Assembly: GCA_016710985.1 (NCBI GenBank)
Contig: JADJTX010000010.1
Span: 1 to 25,596, forward strand
Reading direction: 5' to 3'
From: Ignavibacteria bacterium
GTDB taxonomy: Bacteria; Bacteroidota; Ignavibacteria; Tepidaquicellales; Tepidaquicellaceae
Length of the DNA stretch: 25,596 nt
Part shown: one piece after another, positions 1-10,146 of the stretch
Layout: each line of letters starts with the position of its first letter
How positions within the stretch are numbered: position 1 is the stretch's first letter
Position numbers and translations under genes: made by a program
Notes under the pieces: generated by a model
What the model was told of the DNA's origin: nothing
What the model saw: the letters and a program-made list of their open reading frames with translations, nothing else
Database searches by the model: none

Positions 1-586
1 ACCAGCGGATCAGGGAAAACTACTTTCGGCAAGGAACCGTCTGAGATCCCAAAATTCCGCTTTTGGAGATGGATAAGATCTTCTGGAAACCTGACTGGAC
101 AAATACCTGATGAATTGGAATTCTTTTCGAAATTAAAAATGAACTGAACAATGGCAGATGGATACTTGATGGTAATTACAAGAGGACAACATTTATTAAA
201 TGGCAAAAAACGCAGGTTGTAATATGGCTGGATTATAATTTTCACAGAACTTTTTACCGCTCACTGTCCCGTTCATTGAGCCGCGCAATTTCTCAGAAAG
301 AATTATGGAAAATACTTTGAACAGGGAATCCTTTGCCAGAACTTTTTTAAATAAGGAATCCATTCTGCTTTGGGTTATCAAAACTCATAGAATGAACCGG
401 ATAAAATATGACAGAATAATGAACGACGAAAAGTATTCCGGAATTAAGTTTGTTCGTTTAAAGACTCCGTCTGAAACAGAAAAATTTTTGCAGGATATAA
501 ACCGTCAGTTCAAAAATAGATTAAAATATATCCGATTACATTTCCCAACCATTGCTGTCCAAAATAAATTATGTCAATGCTTTTAA
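1..586 (+). CDS. P-loop nucleotide kinase-like protein (FlaR/topology-modulation family), 5' partial, frameshifted
   Basis: The window opens inside a Walker A motif (TSGSGKTTF, frame 1), so the start codon lies outside. Joining three frames gives a coherent protein: GSGKTT; then LEMDKIFWKPDWTNT near 63-107 (frame 3); then ELNNGRWILDGNYKRTTFI and the arginine-rich SLSRSLSRAIS near 140-295; then LNRESFARTF and a C-terminal KTPSETEKFLQDI. The DxxFWKPxW and GRWxxDGNY motifs are typical of small adenylate-kinase-like P-loop proteins often annotated as DNA topology modulation protein FlaR; these are probably nucleotide or small-molecule kinases, and the substrate is not known. A join near 310 is explained by one missing A in a run (ggaaaatac). 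The last ~20 residues look non-family and may lie beyond the true stop. Family fairly sure, function not. Confidence 0.6.
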
Positions 587-1029
587 AATTAGTAATAATA
601 TTTTTAACATAGCTGTCCAAACGATTTTAAATTCACTTATAAACTTTATTCAACTGAAAATCAAAAATAAAATGTAAGTTGCATTGAAGCTAACTCCACG
701 CTGCCCTCCCTTTGAAGAATGTGTCTAATAACTAGAAATATTTTACAACCACAAAGCATTCAATTCTTAAACAATTTCTTTAGTGTCTTTGTGGACTTCG
801 TGTTACATAGTGATGTTATGAGACAGGCTCGAAAAAGGTGAGGGTTAGGGAGGGTTTGCGTAAATTTATTATGTATTTCGAATGAAAGTGAAAACCAAAT
901 TAATTTATTAAAATATACATTTAAAACGTTTTGGACGGATGTGATTTTTAATTCGTGATCATTCGTGAAATTCATGTCAAGCTTTTCTTTATTGCGGACG
1001 GATGTTTTTCCCAACAGCAATGTAAGTCC
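587..1029. other. Intergenic stretch without a convincing gene
   Basis: AT-rich sequence between the kinase-like gene (+) and the 3' end of the M1 peptidase gene (-). A 98-codon minus-strand ORF covers 760-1056. Only its first residues (VKEIVTENYG) look like a continuation of the peptidase; the rest has low-complexity, intergenic-style composition and no recognisable domain. I see no RNA gene or clear terminator here. Confidence 0.5.
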
Positions 1030-2745
1030 GTAATTTTCCGTTACGATTTCTTTCACATTCAGATATTACATCTTCTCAATTGAACTTTCATTAAACAATG
1101 CAGACTGAGCTGAAGTAATCTCACTGCTGTTCCATTTCGTCAAGGGATAGATTTTAATTTTTGTACGCCGCTGTCTAATGCGTATTGGAAGGATGAAGCC
1201 TTCTATACATATTACTGTATCTGTAAAAACTTTCTTCGCGTCTTCGCTGAAATAATATTCAAAATCAGGATCTGAATTGTACGGGGATACTGGTCAAAGA
1301 CTTTGCTGTAATTAAAACCTACGAATTATCGCTGATATAGTTTTCTATTTCTTTTTGTATCAACTGTCTTATGATAAATGTTTTATTCAATCCTCTTAAT
1401 ACCGCACGAAACCCTTTTCATCATCATTATGCTGTGACGAATCGAGTTCAGCATGTCACTCCTTTCGGATACATATCGGGACTGCCTTCATTATTTTCAC
1501 CGTATTCTGACAACCGGAATCTTGTTCGTAATTAATTCTCTCATGCCCTTATTGTATTCATTCGCAGCATCTTTATCATACCAGTATTCGGAAAAGAAAA
1601 AGAGCTTCGCTGTAATCTGCAAACGATTCCGAACCCACATGTCAGCAATGTCATTTGTCGTAATATTATTTCCAAACCATTCGTGTGCGCTCTCGTGAAC
1701 GATCATATAAATCGAATTTTCATTCCGTGACCTGTCGATGACCTGTCCATGCCCCAGAATCCCGAAGCGGTATTTATTTCCGTAAGCTACAGCGCTCTGA
1801 TGTTCCATTCCTGCTACGGTGCATCAATGAGCTTATAACCGTCCATAAAACGGATAAGGACCGAACCAGTGTTCAAAAGCTTTCAACATTCTTTTTATTT
1901 GAGGAATTAAATGTTCTTTCGCACGCTCTAGACTTTGTAATCAGGCACCCAGAGCTCTATATCCAGCTGACCCTTTCTCCCTGCGTAAACATCACTGTAA
2001 TTTACATACTTTCCAATATATGGAATAATGTTGCTTGGCTGTTGATTGGATTTGTCACTTCCCATTTATACGAAACTGTTCCGTCGCCATTATCTTCTTT
2101 TGATTTTAATCTGCCGTTGGAAACCCCGACAAGCTCTGATGAAACGATCATAGTCAGTGTAGCTCCTTTATCCGGCTCGTCGCTCTGATGATCTTTACAC
2201 GGGTACCATACACTTGCGCCGATTCCCTGACACGCGACACTCATCCATGGATTTCCGAGACTGTCTTTACTCCATACCCATCCTCCGTCCCAGGAGGATA
2301 TTTAGCCTCTTGCGGCTCACCGTGAAAATAAATTAAAAGTGAATTAATTTTTTTGTCTTCATCAGTAGAAAAGGCAATATACTATTTATTATCGAATCTC
2401 TTAAAGAATAACGAGATGTTTGCATTCAAAAAACACTATTAATCTGCATTGGCTCCTGAAGATCAATCTGTATTATAAGAGGATGTTTTTCAATAACCGT
2501 TTCAAACTCAATATTATTATTTCCCGAAATTGTTTACTTTGTAATCCGGCTTAACAGTAATGTCATATCTTAATACATTCCACCAAGCCCTCTCCAGGTG
2601 AGATCCTTCCTCTGATTGAATCGCAAGTGTGAAATCTTCCGGTAGCCGAATCCTGCTCTGAAGAAAATCCGGATTCGGAAACAATGAGAAACAACAAGCA
2701 GAAATATTGTAAGTATAAATTTACATTTAGTATTTAGTATAGTTG
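1030..2745 (-). CDS. M1 family zinc metallopeptidase (aminopeptidase N-like), secreted, frameshifted
   Basis: Gluzincin aminopeptidase that removes N-terminal residues from peptides. Read on the minus strand, a hydrophobic signal-like N-terminus (KFILTIFLLVVSHC, about 2735-2690) precedes ERAWWNVLRYDITVKPDY and IIQIDLQEPMQI, the usual opening of Bacteroidota M1 enzymes. GASVWYPCKDHQSDEPDKG (near 2190) is the N-terminal beta-domain signature. The catalytic domain has the substrate-binding GMEHQSAVAYGN (near 1800) and the zinc motif HESAHEWFGN (HExxH, near 1680-1705). The second zinc-ligand segment, ESFADYSEAL, appears only after shifting frame near 1630. The tail ends around FNESSIEKMYYLNVKEI. 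Total ~570 aa is normal for the family. At least six frame changes are needed; start and stop are approximate. It is followed downstream by no partner gene. Confidence 0.8.
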
Positions 2746-2878
2746 ACTTAAAGCTGCTGAGGTTATCGAGAGAATTTTCAATAAGCTAACAAAATAAATT
2801 TTTAGAGAACCTCTAAATTGAAAAATGATCTAAAACCTGGCTGGTTCCGGAATACGTCAACTTGTGTTAGTTGTTAAT

Positions 2879-3734
2879 TTACTTCCCAAGCACTTTCATT
2901 TCCCCAAGCACATCATAAACAATGTCTATCCTTGCTTTTGCAAAAATCACTACCCGCTGAATCGGACTGAATGCAGTTCGCAAAAAAAAAAAAGTCAATA
3001 AACGTTATCTTTATTTTCTGCTAGCTGGAACATACCATCCTATGTCTTTTATCCTGAGGTCCTAGCCGGTCTTTGGCTCTGACTACATAACCAAGCGTGT
3101 GTTTAGCGATCGTGATATTTTTATTATCTGTCAGTTGAACGTTGAGAGAAAGGAAGCTTGTTATCGTGAAGCTTCTTCAAAAATTCTATCTGCTCTTCGG
3201 GAGAGTCCGCAGCCCCGCCCGAAAGCCAGAACTTGTCCATGCCGCCGGTTTGTGTCTGCATTACAGAAACTGACAGTATCAAGCAGGTGCTTCATCTGCT
3301 TTCCGCCGAAACTGCTCGCGCAAGCTCCTGATAAATACTGGCAACGGTAGAGTTCTTGATGCGGTTTTCAGATCGTGATCCTTATTCCAGTTCTCATTCT
3401 GCCTTTTTTACACCGTCCCACGGAATTACAAAGTTCTCATCTTTAATGATACCGGTTTCTAAACCGATAAGAGAATTAAGGATTTTGTAAGTTGATGCCG
3501 GAGTGAATGCCTGTTTCGCCAGTTTGGGATTATATATAAAAATACCTGTTGGCGTTTCTTGTCATAAAGGACAAACGTGCCTTCGACATTATAGTGGCCG
3601 AATTTCTTAAGTCACTCTGACTTCAGTTGTTGGGTTTGGTTTTCTTTTCTGCTTTTCCGGTTACCGGCTGATCTTATTGCAGAAAGAAAGGGAAAAATCA
3701 GAGTAAGGAAGAAAAGTAATATTATTTTTTTCAT
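2879..3734 (-). CDS. Class D (OXA-type) beta-lactamase, frameshifted
   Basis: Serine beta-lactamase that hydrolyses beta-lactams in the periplasm. ATG at 3734-3732 begins MKKIILLFFLTLIFPFLSA, a signal peptide. Then FGHYNVEGTFVLYDKK and PASTYKILNSLIGLETG carry the active-site S-T-Y-K tetrad (SxxK, near 3490-3510); DENFVIPWDGVKKAE follows. The second motif SxV is present as STV in KNSTVASIYQELAR (near 3330-3350). The KTG box is recovered near 3070 as VVRAKTG after removing one A from caaag, followed by KDIGWYVPAS. The C-terminus is RIDIVYDVLGEMKVLGK, stop at 2881-2879. About 280 aa, typical length. All three catalytic motifs are intact once single-base indels are corrected. Related BlaR1/MecR1 sensor domains share this fold, but those carry an N-terminal membrane metallopeptidase, which is absent here. 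Confidence 0.82.
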
Positions 3735-3882
3735 TAAGTAGGATTTGTTAATAAACAGTATTCTTGTCTTCAAGAAAAGGAATTAACCCTGAATCAGTCA
3801 TCCTTAAGTTGATCCACTTTGCCTTGCCGAGTTCGGGAAAAGCACGAGCACATCGATCAATTATTCCGCATCCAAATATTTT

Positions 3883-4240
3883 TTAATATTCCTTTATCAG
3901 AATTTCTGCGCGGTATCTTAAGTTTTATGCAAAGTTTTCCTTATCAGGTCGAAAGTTAATTTTCTTTTTTTGCCGGATAAAACCTCCCAGATACTCTCCT
4001 CTTATATCCGATATATTTAACCTTGCTCGGCTCGCGTAAGATTCATCTGTTCTAACCGGAACAAAATTGCCTCTAACGGATCGGAGGGGGATTGGATAAT
4101 GTTGTCGCTTCATATTTTCGCAAAAATAGTGAGAATTTCAAACTCATCTCCGTCGGTAGAGTTCTTTTACACCCCAAAAGCTCATCAATTCTCCAAGAGC
4201 TTTTTCATAATCTTTTATTTTTTATTGGTTGTATTTTCAT
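3883..4240 (-). CDS. higA: HigA-family antitoxin, helix-turn-helix (XRE-type), frameshifted
   Basis: Antitoxin and DNA-binding repressor of the HigBA module. ATG at 4240-4238 gives MKIQPIKNKKDYEKALGRID, the usual HigA opening, after one correction. Later come YEATHYPIPPSDPLEAIKFR, LEQMNLTRAEQGKYIG and RVSEVLSGKRKLTFDLIRKL (the HTH with its RVSEVLSGKR recognition stretch), then IPAEILIKEY and stop at 3885-3883. About 119 aa, the family's normal length. The 62-codon ORF at 4113-3925 is the same DNA partly in the wrong frame. It starts 7 bp after the toxin stop, so the pair is co-transcribed. Between its stop and the beta-lactamase start (3748-3882) one frame reads FPELGKAKWINLRMTDSG and ends with a stop at 3750-3748; I do not recognise it and do not call a gene. 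Confidence 0.8.
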
Positions 4241-4247
4241 GGATTTT

Positions 4248-4540
4248 CTATAAATTCTTACATTCAATTTATCCTTAATCATGATGAGTACCGTCAAATT
4301 GGATAAACAATACTTTCCAGTTGAAGTCAACATTCACAACAAGCCGATAATCGTTTCCTTTAACAAAAAACAACTTTGTCATTACCCACAATACTTGCGT
4401 TTCTAAATAATGATTTAATTACGTTAAAATTATTTCCAGATTTCCTTTCTTGAAATATCATTCCAACTTAGTAAAGGCTGATAAGCATCACTGCGTAATT
4501 TCCAAAACTCTCTTAACGTTCTCTTTGCAATAATTCTCAC
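4248..4540 (-). CDS. higB: HigB-family toxin (mRNA interferase), frameshifted
   Basis: RelE-superfamily ribosome-dependent mRNA endonuclease that halts translation when HigA is lost. The minus strand reads RIIAKRTLREFW, YQPLLSWNDISRKEIW, FRNASIVGNDKVVF, NDYRLVVNVDFNWKVLFIQF, GTHHDYDKI and ends ECKNL with stop TAG at 4250-4248. These blocks match HigB toxins of the HigB_toxin type, including the late basic/aromatic core. About 97 aa as expected. The start is the GTG at 4540-4538, which lies where family members begin (M-R-I-I-A-K); no better ATG is in frame. Toxin-before-antitoxin order with a few bases between them is the hallmark arrangement for this family. Two small indels break the frame. 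Confidence 0.8.
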
Positions 4541-4568
4541 AGAGTATCTTTGATCGTCAACATAAAAA

Positions 4569-4587
4569 AGTTACCATAGCGGTAACT
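4569..4587. promoter_or_regulatory. Candidate HigA operator palindrome
   Basis: AGTTACC (4569-4575), five-base spacer, GGTAACT (4581-4587): a perfect 7+7 inverted repeat that lies 28 bp upstream of the higB start. HigA antitoxins repress their own operon by binding such palindromes at the promoter, so position and symmetry fit an operator. Binding is inferred. Confidence 0.5.
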
Positions 4588-4629
4588 CAAATATTAATGA
4601 CTTCGACAGCTTTTATTTGAATAACAACT

Positions 4630-6961
4630 TTACAAAGCTTTCAACCAATAACAATTGCACATTGATAATTGAACATTGTTAATTGAAAGGTCCGGTCTCA
4701 ACCGCACAAGAAAACACCCGGCTCACACCAACTCCATCTCCGTCATCGACGCATACTCAATCTCACAAACAAGTGTCGGCTCGACCCATATCGTCTGCTT
4801 CTCATCCAAAACTTTTTCTTTAATTGGCTTCTTTATCTCTTTCAGGTTCTTTACTTCAGCAAAAACCTCTTTCATTTTCTTTGTATCAAATCCTGTACCC
4901 GACCTTTCCTTTGTAATCCCACTCACCGTCAATGTAATTAGCAAGATGCAGCGCACCGAATAATTCGTCGCGGTTGCCTTTACCTTTGGTGTAACCAATT
5001 ATATAACTATCAGCTGTATTTCTTACTTTAATTTTATACCAGCTGTCGATGCGTTTTCCGGAGTGTATTTGCTGTTCTTTTCTTAGCCATTATTATACCT
5101 TCGAGTCCAAGTTCAGCTGCTGCATCAAACAATCGCAAACCGTCTTCGACACCTTCACCCAAACGGTATGAAGAACCTCACTGCATCCTTCAACCATTCA
5201 CGACCGGATAAGTGGTTCATTATAACAGGTCTGCCGTCAAGGTACAGCACATCAAAGGTAACAATATGCCGGGCTTTTTTTCATTGCCCTTTGAATGTCT
5301 CCTTCAACCTTGCGCTGCATTCTGTGAATGACTTCTTTAAAATCCGGCTTTCCTTTTTCATCAAGACAGACTATCTCTCCGTCAAAGACTCCGCACGTCC
5401 CGCGGAAGGATTTGTCCGCTATTAGCAGCTCAGGAAATTTTGCTGTCAGGTCAATATTGTTTCTGCTGCGTAAAGTTATTTTATCCTCATCAAGTGTAAC
5501 TATAACTCTGATGCCGTCCCATTTAACTTCATATATAAAATCATCTGATACAGGAACTTCCTTTCTCGATTGAGCAAGCATCGGTTCGATGTGTTCGTGA
5601 AGCCAGTCGAACTGAGGTCTGTCCACACGCTCCATCAGCCAGTCTTTATTTTTGATATTATGAACTCTGTATTCTCCGCTGATCTGCGGACTGTGAAGGC
5701 GGAAATAGAAGCCATCCTTTTTATCTTTTGTAATCTCACACCTTCCCAAAGCATACACCACTATCACCTCCGCCGTAAGCCCTTTCGGTATTGTTCCTTC
5801 GAACTTCAGGTACTCCATAGGATGATCTTCAGTCTGAACTGCCAGCCGCTTCACACCCGGTGCAGGCGGCAGACCTTTTGGCACAGCCCATGATTTTAAC
5901 ACTCCGTCTTTTTCAAGACGAAGATCATAGTGCATTCGCATGCGATGACGATGAACTACAAACTGGTTTCCCTTGCCTTCAATTATTTTTGACGGAGGCT
6001 CAGGAGTTTTTTCAAAGTCTCTTTTTTAGAATACTTTTCAAGCTGCTCCGGAGTCTTATATTTTTCGGAAGGCTTAGATCTTTTGTGATGGGCTTCCTTT
6101 TCAATTTGCGTTCAGTGTGAAGCTCAACCGCATAAGCTGAAATTCCTTCCCAGGCATCTCCTTCAGTGTTTAGATCTCAGGCACATTCGTCAGATTATAT
6201 TCGCGCGGATCTTAAGCTCTCCAGTTTATCCCAGGGCAGAGGCATCGAGACCGGCGCTCCTTTATTTCCTCTGAGACTGTAAGGGGAGATTATTGACTGA
6301 CCTTGCCTTATTCGGTAAATATCAACCAGCACTCTTCCTTTCCTTGCTTCTTTCTTAATGTGCAAAGTTAAGTTTGGATGTTCTTCAACAAACGGCTGCG
6401 CTAATAACTGCGCTGTTTCAAATACTTTATGGAAATCATACTTCTGTTCGATCGGTGTAACGACATGAACTCCTTTTCCTCCTGGAGTTTTTACAAATGT
6501 ATGATAGCTGAAATTTTCAAGATATGATTTCAGATTAAATGCTATTTCAACCACGTCTTCAAATTATATCCTTCGGCGGATCAAGATCTGAAGACCATGT
6601 AATGGTTTATCGTAATGCGGTTTTTTGTTGAAGATCTGATGTATCTCGAGGCAGGCTAAATTAGCAAGCCACAAGAACAGCTTCTTCAGTTGCTAAGATG
6701 TAATCTTTTGTTCTTTGGGGATTACTGCCGGGCGCAACATATCTGATCCAGCCAGAGCCCAGTCCGGACGGTTCTTCTGAAAGAATTTCTCTCCAATAAA
6801 TCCCGTCGGGAGCGTACCAGTGAAAGAGGTCTTCCTTAACGTGATTTAATATCGTAGGCGCAATTTTGAAGTAATACTCGATCACCTGCGCTTTGACTAT
6901 CTCATCATCAGGAACAGAACTTACTGAGATTTGGCTCAAGCTTTCTCTTGCCTACCTGTAC
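4630..6961 (-). CDS. ligD: NHEJ DNA ligase D, polymerase-phosphoesterase-ligase, frameshifted
   Basis: Multidomain double-strand-break repair enzyme working with Ku. Read on the minus strand: the polymerase/primase domain first, with DDEIVKAQVIEYYFKIAPTI (near 6925), the catalytic metal motif DLDPP in WSSDLDPPKDII (near 6580), KTPGGKGVHVVTPIEQKY (near 6490) and SISPYSLRGNKGAPVSMP (near 6270). Next the 3'-phosphoesterase domain: MRMHYDLRLEKDGVLKSWAV (5941 onward), YLKFEGTIPKG. Then the ATP-dependent ligase: IEPMLAQ, YEVKWDGIRV (catalytic Lys of KxDG, near 5520), GVFDGEIVCLDEKGKPDF, and a C-terminal OB-fold ending WVEPTLVCEIEYASMTE and LRPD. About 755-775 aa, like mycobacterial LigD, which shares this order; Pseudomonas LigD has the polymerase last. 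The stop at 4632-4630 is the first one in the LRPD frame and may be slightly late; the 5' end is approximate because the VGKRKLE opening sits in a disturbed frame. No Ku gene is visible in the window. Confidence 0.85.
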
Positions 6962-7021
6962 TATTTGGGAATCTTGCCAAAGGAAATTTTAAACAAAAAT
7001 CTAATAGGAATTTAAGAAACA

Positions 7022-7134
7022 AGTTGAAAGTTAAAAGTTAAAAAGTTCAAAGTTAAAAGTTGAAGTAATATTTTACTTTTATCTCTTTTAATTCTTTTAA
7101 CCTCTACAACTCTTTTAACTTTTAACTTTCAACT
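7022..7134. repeat. Inverted repeat of low-complexity 'agttgaaagttaaaag' DNA
   Basis: An 18-bp perfect inverted pair (7022-7039 and 7117-7134), inside longer low-complexity tracts of permuted AGTTRAAAGTT / AACTTTYAACT. It sits between the 5' end of ligD (-) and the zinc-ribbon gene (+). It could form a long hairpin. Its role is unknown; being between divergent genes, it is not simply a terminator. Confidence 0.6.
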
Positions 7135-7240
7135 TTCAACTTTTAACTATCCGTAATGATTTAAGGTTATATTTATTTATTGACATAATCTTCCGTTTGT
7201 TATAATTTGAAAAAATGAAATTAACTTTTTACAATTTTCA

Positions 7241-7694
7241 ATGGGAAGCATATTAGACATCAGCTGCAGAGAGTGCAGATATAACAAAGAATATTTTCTG
7301 GGAGGGAGAATTGCTGGAGAAAAGAAAATAAATCTATAGCAATTGTTAGTAAACTTGCCGACGGAGATAAGTCTGAAATATTAACTGAAGAGAGTTCCAT
7401 ACAGGTGTTTCAGATGTTTCGGATGCAACAGCCTTTTTCAATAAACTGGAGATAAGCTACAGAATCAAAATTCGTCTTCTGGTTTTATATAATATTTTAT
7501 ACAAATGCAATAAATGCAGGCGGCCTTTGTAGCCGCTATTCAATGACAATGTCTTTTGTATCCGTCATAACGAAGATGTGAGATCAGACTCCGGTGAAAA
7601 TATTAAATCCGGGAATGGATATGAGTTCGACTATTATGAAAATGTACTGAAAGACATTCCGTGTTATAAATGCGGCAGGAGAATATTTATTTAA
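7241..7694 (+). CDS. Small cysteine-rich (zinc-ribbon-like) protein, frameshifted
   Basis: ATG at 7241 gives MGSILDISCRECRYNKEYFL, a CxxC ribbon half. Further frames restore IAIVSKLADGDKSEILTEES, VSDVSDATAFFNKLEISYRI, a second CNKC pair near 7512, NVFCIRHNEDVRSDSG and, at the end, NVLKDIPCYKCGRRIFI with a CYKC pair and stop at 7692-7694. Three to four CxxC pairs suggest bound zinc. Conserved-hypothetical proteins with this N-terminal ribbon occur in Bacteroidota; no function is known to me. About 150 aa and at least four frame changes. Reality of the gene rests on the coherent cysteine pattern and hydrophilic joins, so confidence is moderate. Confidence 0.5.
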
Positions 7695-7735
7695 GCGGAT
7701 GGGGTTTGTTTGACTGACCGGAAGATTAATAACTG

Positions 7736-8109
7736 TTAATGAGATTTGAAAATCAATAAAGGTGCGGCAACAGCAGCAGCAGCACCAATTATGATCAATA
7801 CAATTACTAAATCGCTTTTTGATTTGTCAATTTTAATTTCTTCTGTAAATTCTGACGCTCTTTTTCCTTTTCTTAAAATATTCAGATTCACTGCCCATCA
7901 TTTCATTCCACTTCATCTTCTTTAGTTTTAAATACCTGGATCGAAACACGGGTTTTCTTTATGTTCCTTCGAAAACTCAGATGTTGGCTCGACACGAACA
8001 AATTAAGGTGATAATAAATATTAATGTTAGTACCAGATTGTTTCACATTACTTAACTTTAACGAGGAATAGTTGTCCCAAATAAAAATCTTTTGCTGAAA
8101 TTGAAACAA
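7736..8109 (-). CDS. Small protein with C-terminal membrane segment, frameshifted, unknown
   Basis: The minus strand from 8109 reads to FKTKEDEVE, and one shift continues it as WNEMMGSESEYFKKRKK. A further shift gives EFTEEIKIDKSKSDLVIVLI and then a strongly hydrophobic Ile/Ala run (IIGAAAAVAAPLLIF), ending KSH with stop at 7738-7736. This is a charged, cytosolic-looking stretch followed by one predicted transmembrane helix at the C-terminus, about 120 aa. It is convergent with the zinc-ribbon gene (42 bp apart). The true start could be the internal MMGSESE methionine, leaving a ~55-aa protein. I do not recognise a family. Confidence 0.4.
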
Positions 8110-8447
8110 CTTTCTATTTTCTCGGAAGTTACTTAAAAGATGAAGTAAATAAAACTTCTTATGTAGTCACCGCAGAGCCCGACCATTGTAATTATTCATT
8201 TTATGCCTTCCCCGCAGTGTCATTCCGCATTTTTAAGCACAGAATTAAGCGGAAGACTCTGCGGAAGAGTGATGACCATTGACTTAGTACTCATTAAATT
8301 AAATTATCTTATCACCCGGCAGAGTAGAGCTGTGAAGTTTAGACAATGTTACTTCTGTAATGTGAATTTAATTTAGGATGGAATACATGCATATTAAACC
8401 AACAGAGGGACTAATCCTTAATTTAAAAAATATTTAAATAAGCAGTT
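8110..8447. other. Intergenic region upstream of malic enzyme
   Basis: No gene seen. A weak promoter-like pair, TTGACT at 8279-8284 and AATTAT at 8302-8307 (17-bp spacer), points toward the malic enzyme gene but lies 140 bp from its start and could be chance in such AT-rich DNA. Confidence 0.3.
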
Positions 8448-10069
8448 ATGGAATGTAAGTATACAAAAAGCGGATATGAGATACTTCACGACCCTCGTTT
8501 AAACAAGGGAACCGGCTTTACCGATAATGAAAGGGATATGTACGGACTTCATGGCTTGCTTCCGTGTCAGGTAGAAAACATTCAAAAGCAGATATTCAGA
8601 GTCAATGAACAGGTTGACCATTTTAATGACCCCATCAATAAATATGTCTACCTGATTCAACTGCTTGATAATAATCAGACGCTTTTTTTCAGGACTATAA
8701 TGGATAACCCCGTAAAATATTTTCCATTAATTTACACACCTACTGTAGGTGAAGCATGCCAGAAATTCGGACATATATTTCGCAGGCCAAGAGGCTTGTA
8801 TATTTCCATAAAGGATAAAAATAAAATCCGGGAAATATTAGAAAACTGGAATGTAAAAGATGTGCGCTTCACAGTTGTAACTGATGGAGGAAGAATCCTT
8901 GGACTTGGTGATTTAAGGAATAAATGGTATGGGTATTCCAATAGGAAACTTGCTCTATACAGCATGTGCCGGAATTGACCCTGATTATACACTTCCGATT
9001 GTACTTGATACAGGTACAAATAACGAAACTTTGCTGAATGATCCATTATATCTCGGGCTTAAAATCCAAAGGGTTAGGGGAAAAGAATATGAAGAATTCA
9101 TAGAAGAATTTATCAGTTGTATTACCAATGTATTTCCCAAAATATGTATCCAATGGGAAGATTTTGCCGGACCTGATGCAGTTATGATACTTGATAAATA
9201 CAGAGAAAAGATATGTACATTTAATGATGATATACAAGGTACGGCAAGCGTTGCAACTGCGGGACTGCTATCTGCCTGCAGATTAACAGGGAAACCTATT
9301 ACAGAGCAAAAGTTTCTTTTCCTTGGGTGCAGGTTCTGCAGGTACGGGAATAGCCGGTTTACTGGTGAAAATTTTACAGGAAAATGGCTTAAGCACTTCT
9401 GAAGCTTTAAGCCGCATATGGATGTTCAATTCAAAAAGGCTTACTGGTGAATTCACGTACAGATCTGGAAAAATATAAAAGGATTTTGACATGATCATGA
9501 ACCAATTGCAGATTTTACCATGGCTGTAAAGGCTGAAACCTACGGCTATTATTGGTGTCCGCACAATGTTCGGAGCATTTAACAAAGAAGTGATCGAAAC
9601 CATGTCTGCAATTAATGAATACCCCTTGATATTTCCGTTTTCAAATCCAACTTCTCATTCAGAGTGTACTGCCGAAGAGGCGTATAAATGGAGTGGCGGG
9701 AAAGCAATATTTGCAAGCGGAAGCCCGTTTGAAACTGTAGAGTTAAGCGGCAGAAAGTATATACCCGGACAGGGCAATAATGTTTTTATATTTCCCGCAA
9801 TGGGTCTGGCAGTCTTTGCTACAGAAGCCAGACGTGTAACAGATGAAATGTTTATCAGTGCATCTGAAGCACTTGCCGGACAGGTTTCAGCGGAAATGTT
9901 GAAATCCGGTTTGATTTATCCGCCAATTTCTGAAATTCGAAATGTATCAATTAACATTGCTGTGAAAATAGCAGAATATATCTTTGACAACGGACTTGCC
10001 GGGATAAATCGCCCTGAGAATATTGAACAGTTCATAAAAAGTAAGGTGTATTATCCGGCTTATAATTAA
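8448..10069 (+). CDS. NAD(P)-dependent malic enzyme, frameshifted
   Basis: Oxidative decarboxylation of malate to pyruvate and CO2 in the cytoplasm, linking the TCA cycle to gluconeogenesis and NAD(P)H supply. From the ATG at 8448: GLLPCQVENIQKQI, then YTPTVGEACQKFG with the conserved tyrosine, RRPRGLYIS, FTVVTDGGRILGLGDLG, IVLDTGTNNETLLNDPLYLG, the metal-binding block WEDFAGPDAVMILDKYR with CTFNDDIQGTASV, the Rossmann motif LGAGSAGTGIAGLL (near 9325), IFPFSNPTSHSECTAEEA, GSPFETVELSGRKYIPGQGN and a normal C-terminus. About 540 aa, full length for the large (eukaryote/E. coli MaeA-like) subfamily. Frame breaks near 8920, 9330 (an extra G in cttgggtgc), 9430-9500 and 9550. Cofactor choice cannot be told by eye. 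No convincing Shine-Dalgarno precedes the start. Confidence 0.88.
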
Positions 10070-10146
10070 GCCTGTGTACACGAGAAAAATAGAAGGCGGA
10101 TATGAGCGGAAAAGGGTGTGATATTTCATCAATTATAAAATCATAC

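Noticed and set aside
760..1056. 98-codon minus-strand ORF as a separate gene
   Set aside because: Its start is the tail of the M1 peptidase; the rest looks like translated intergenic DNA with no domain.
3925..4113. 62-codon minus-strand ORF as its own protein
   Set aside because: It is the HigA coding region partly read in a shifted frame.
4676..6120. Plus-strand ORFs across the ligD region
   Set aside because: They are antisense to clear LigD domains and carry no recognisable motif.
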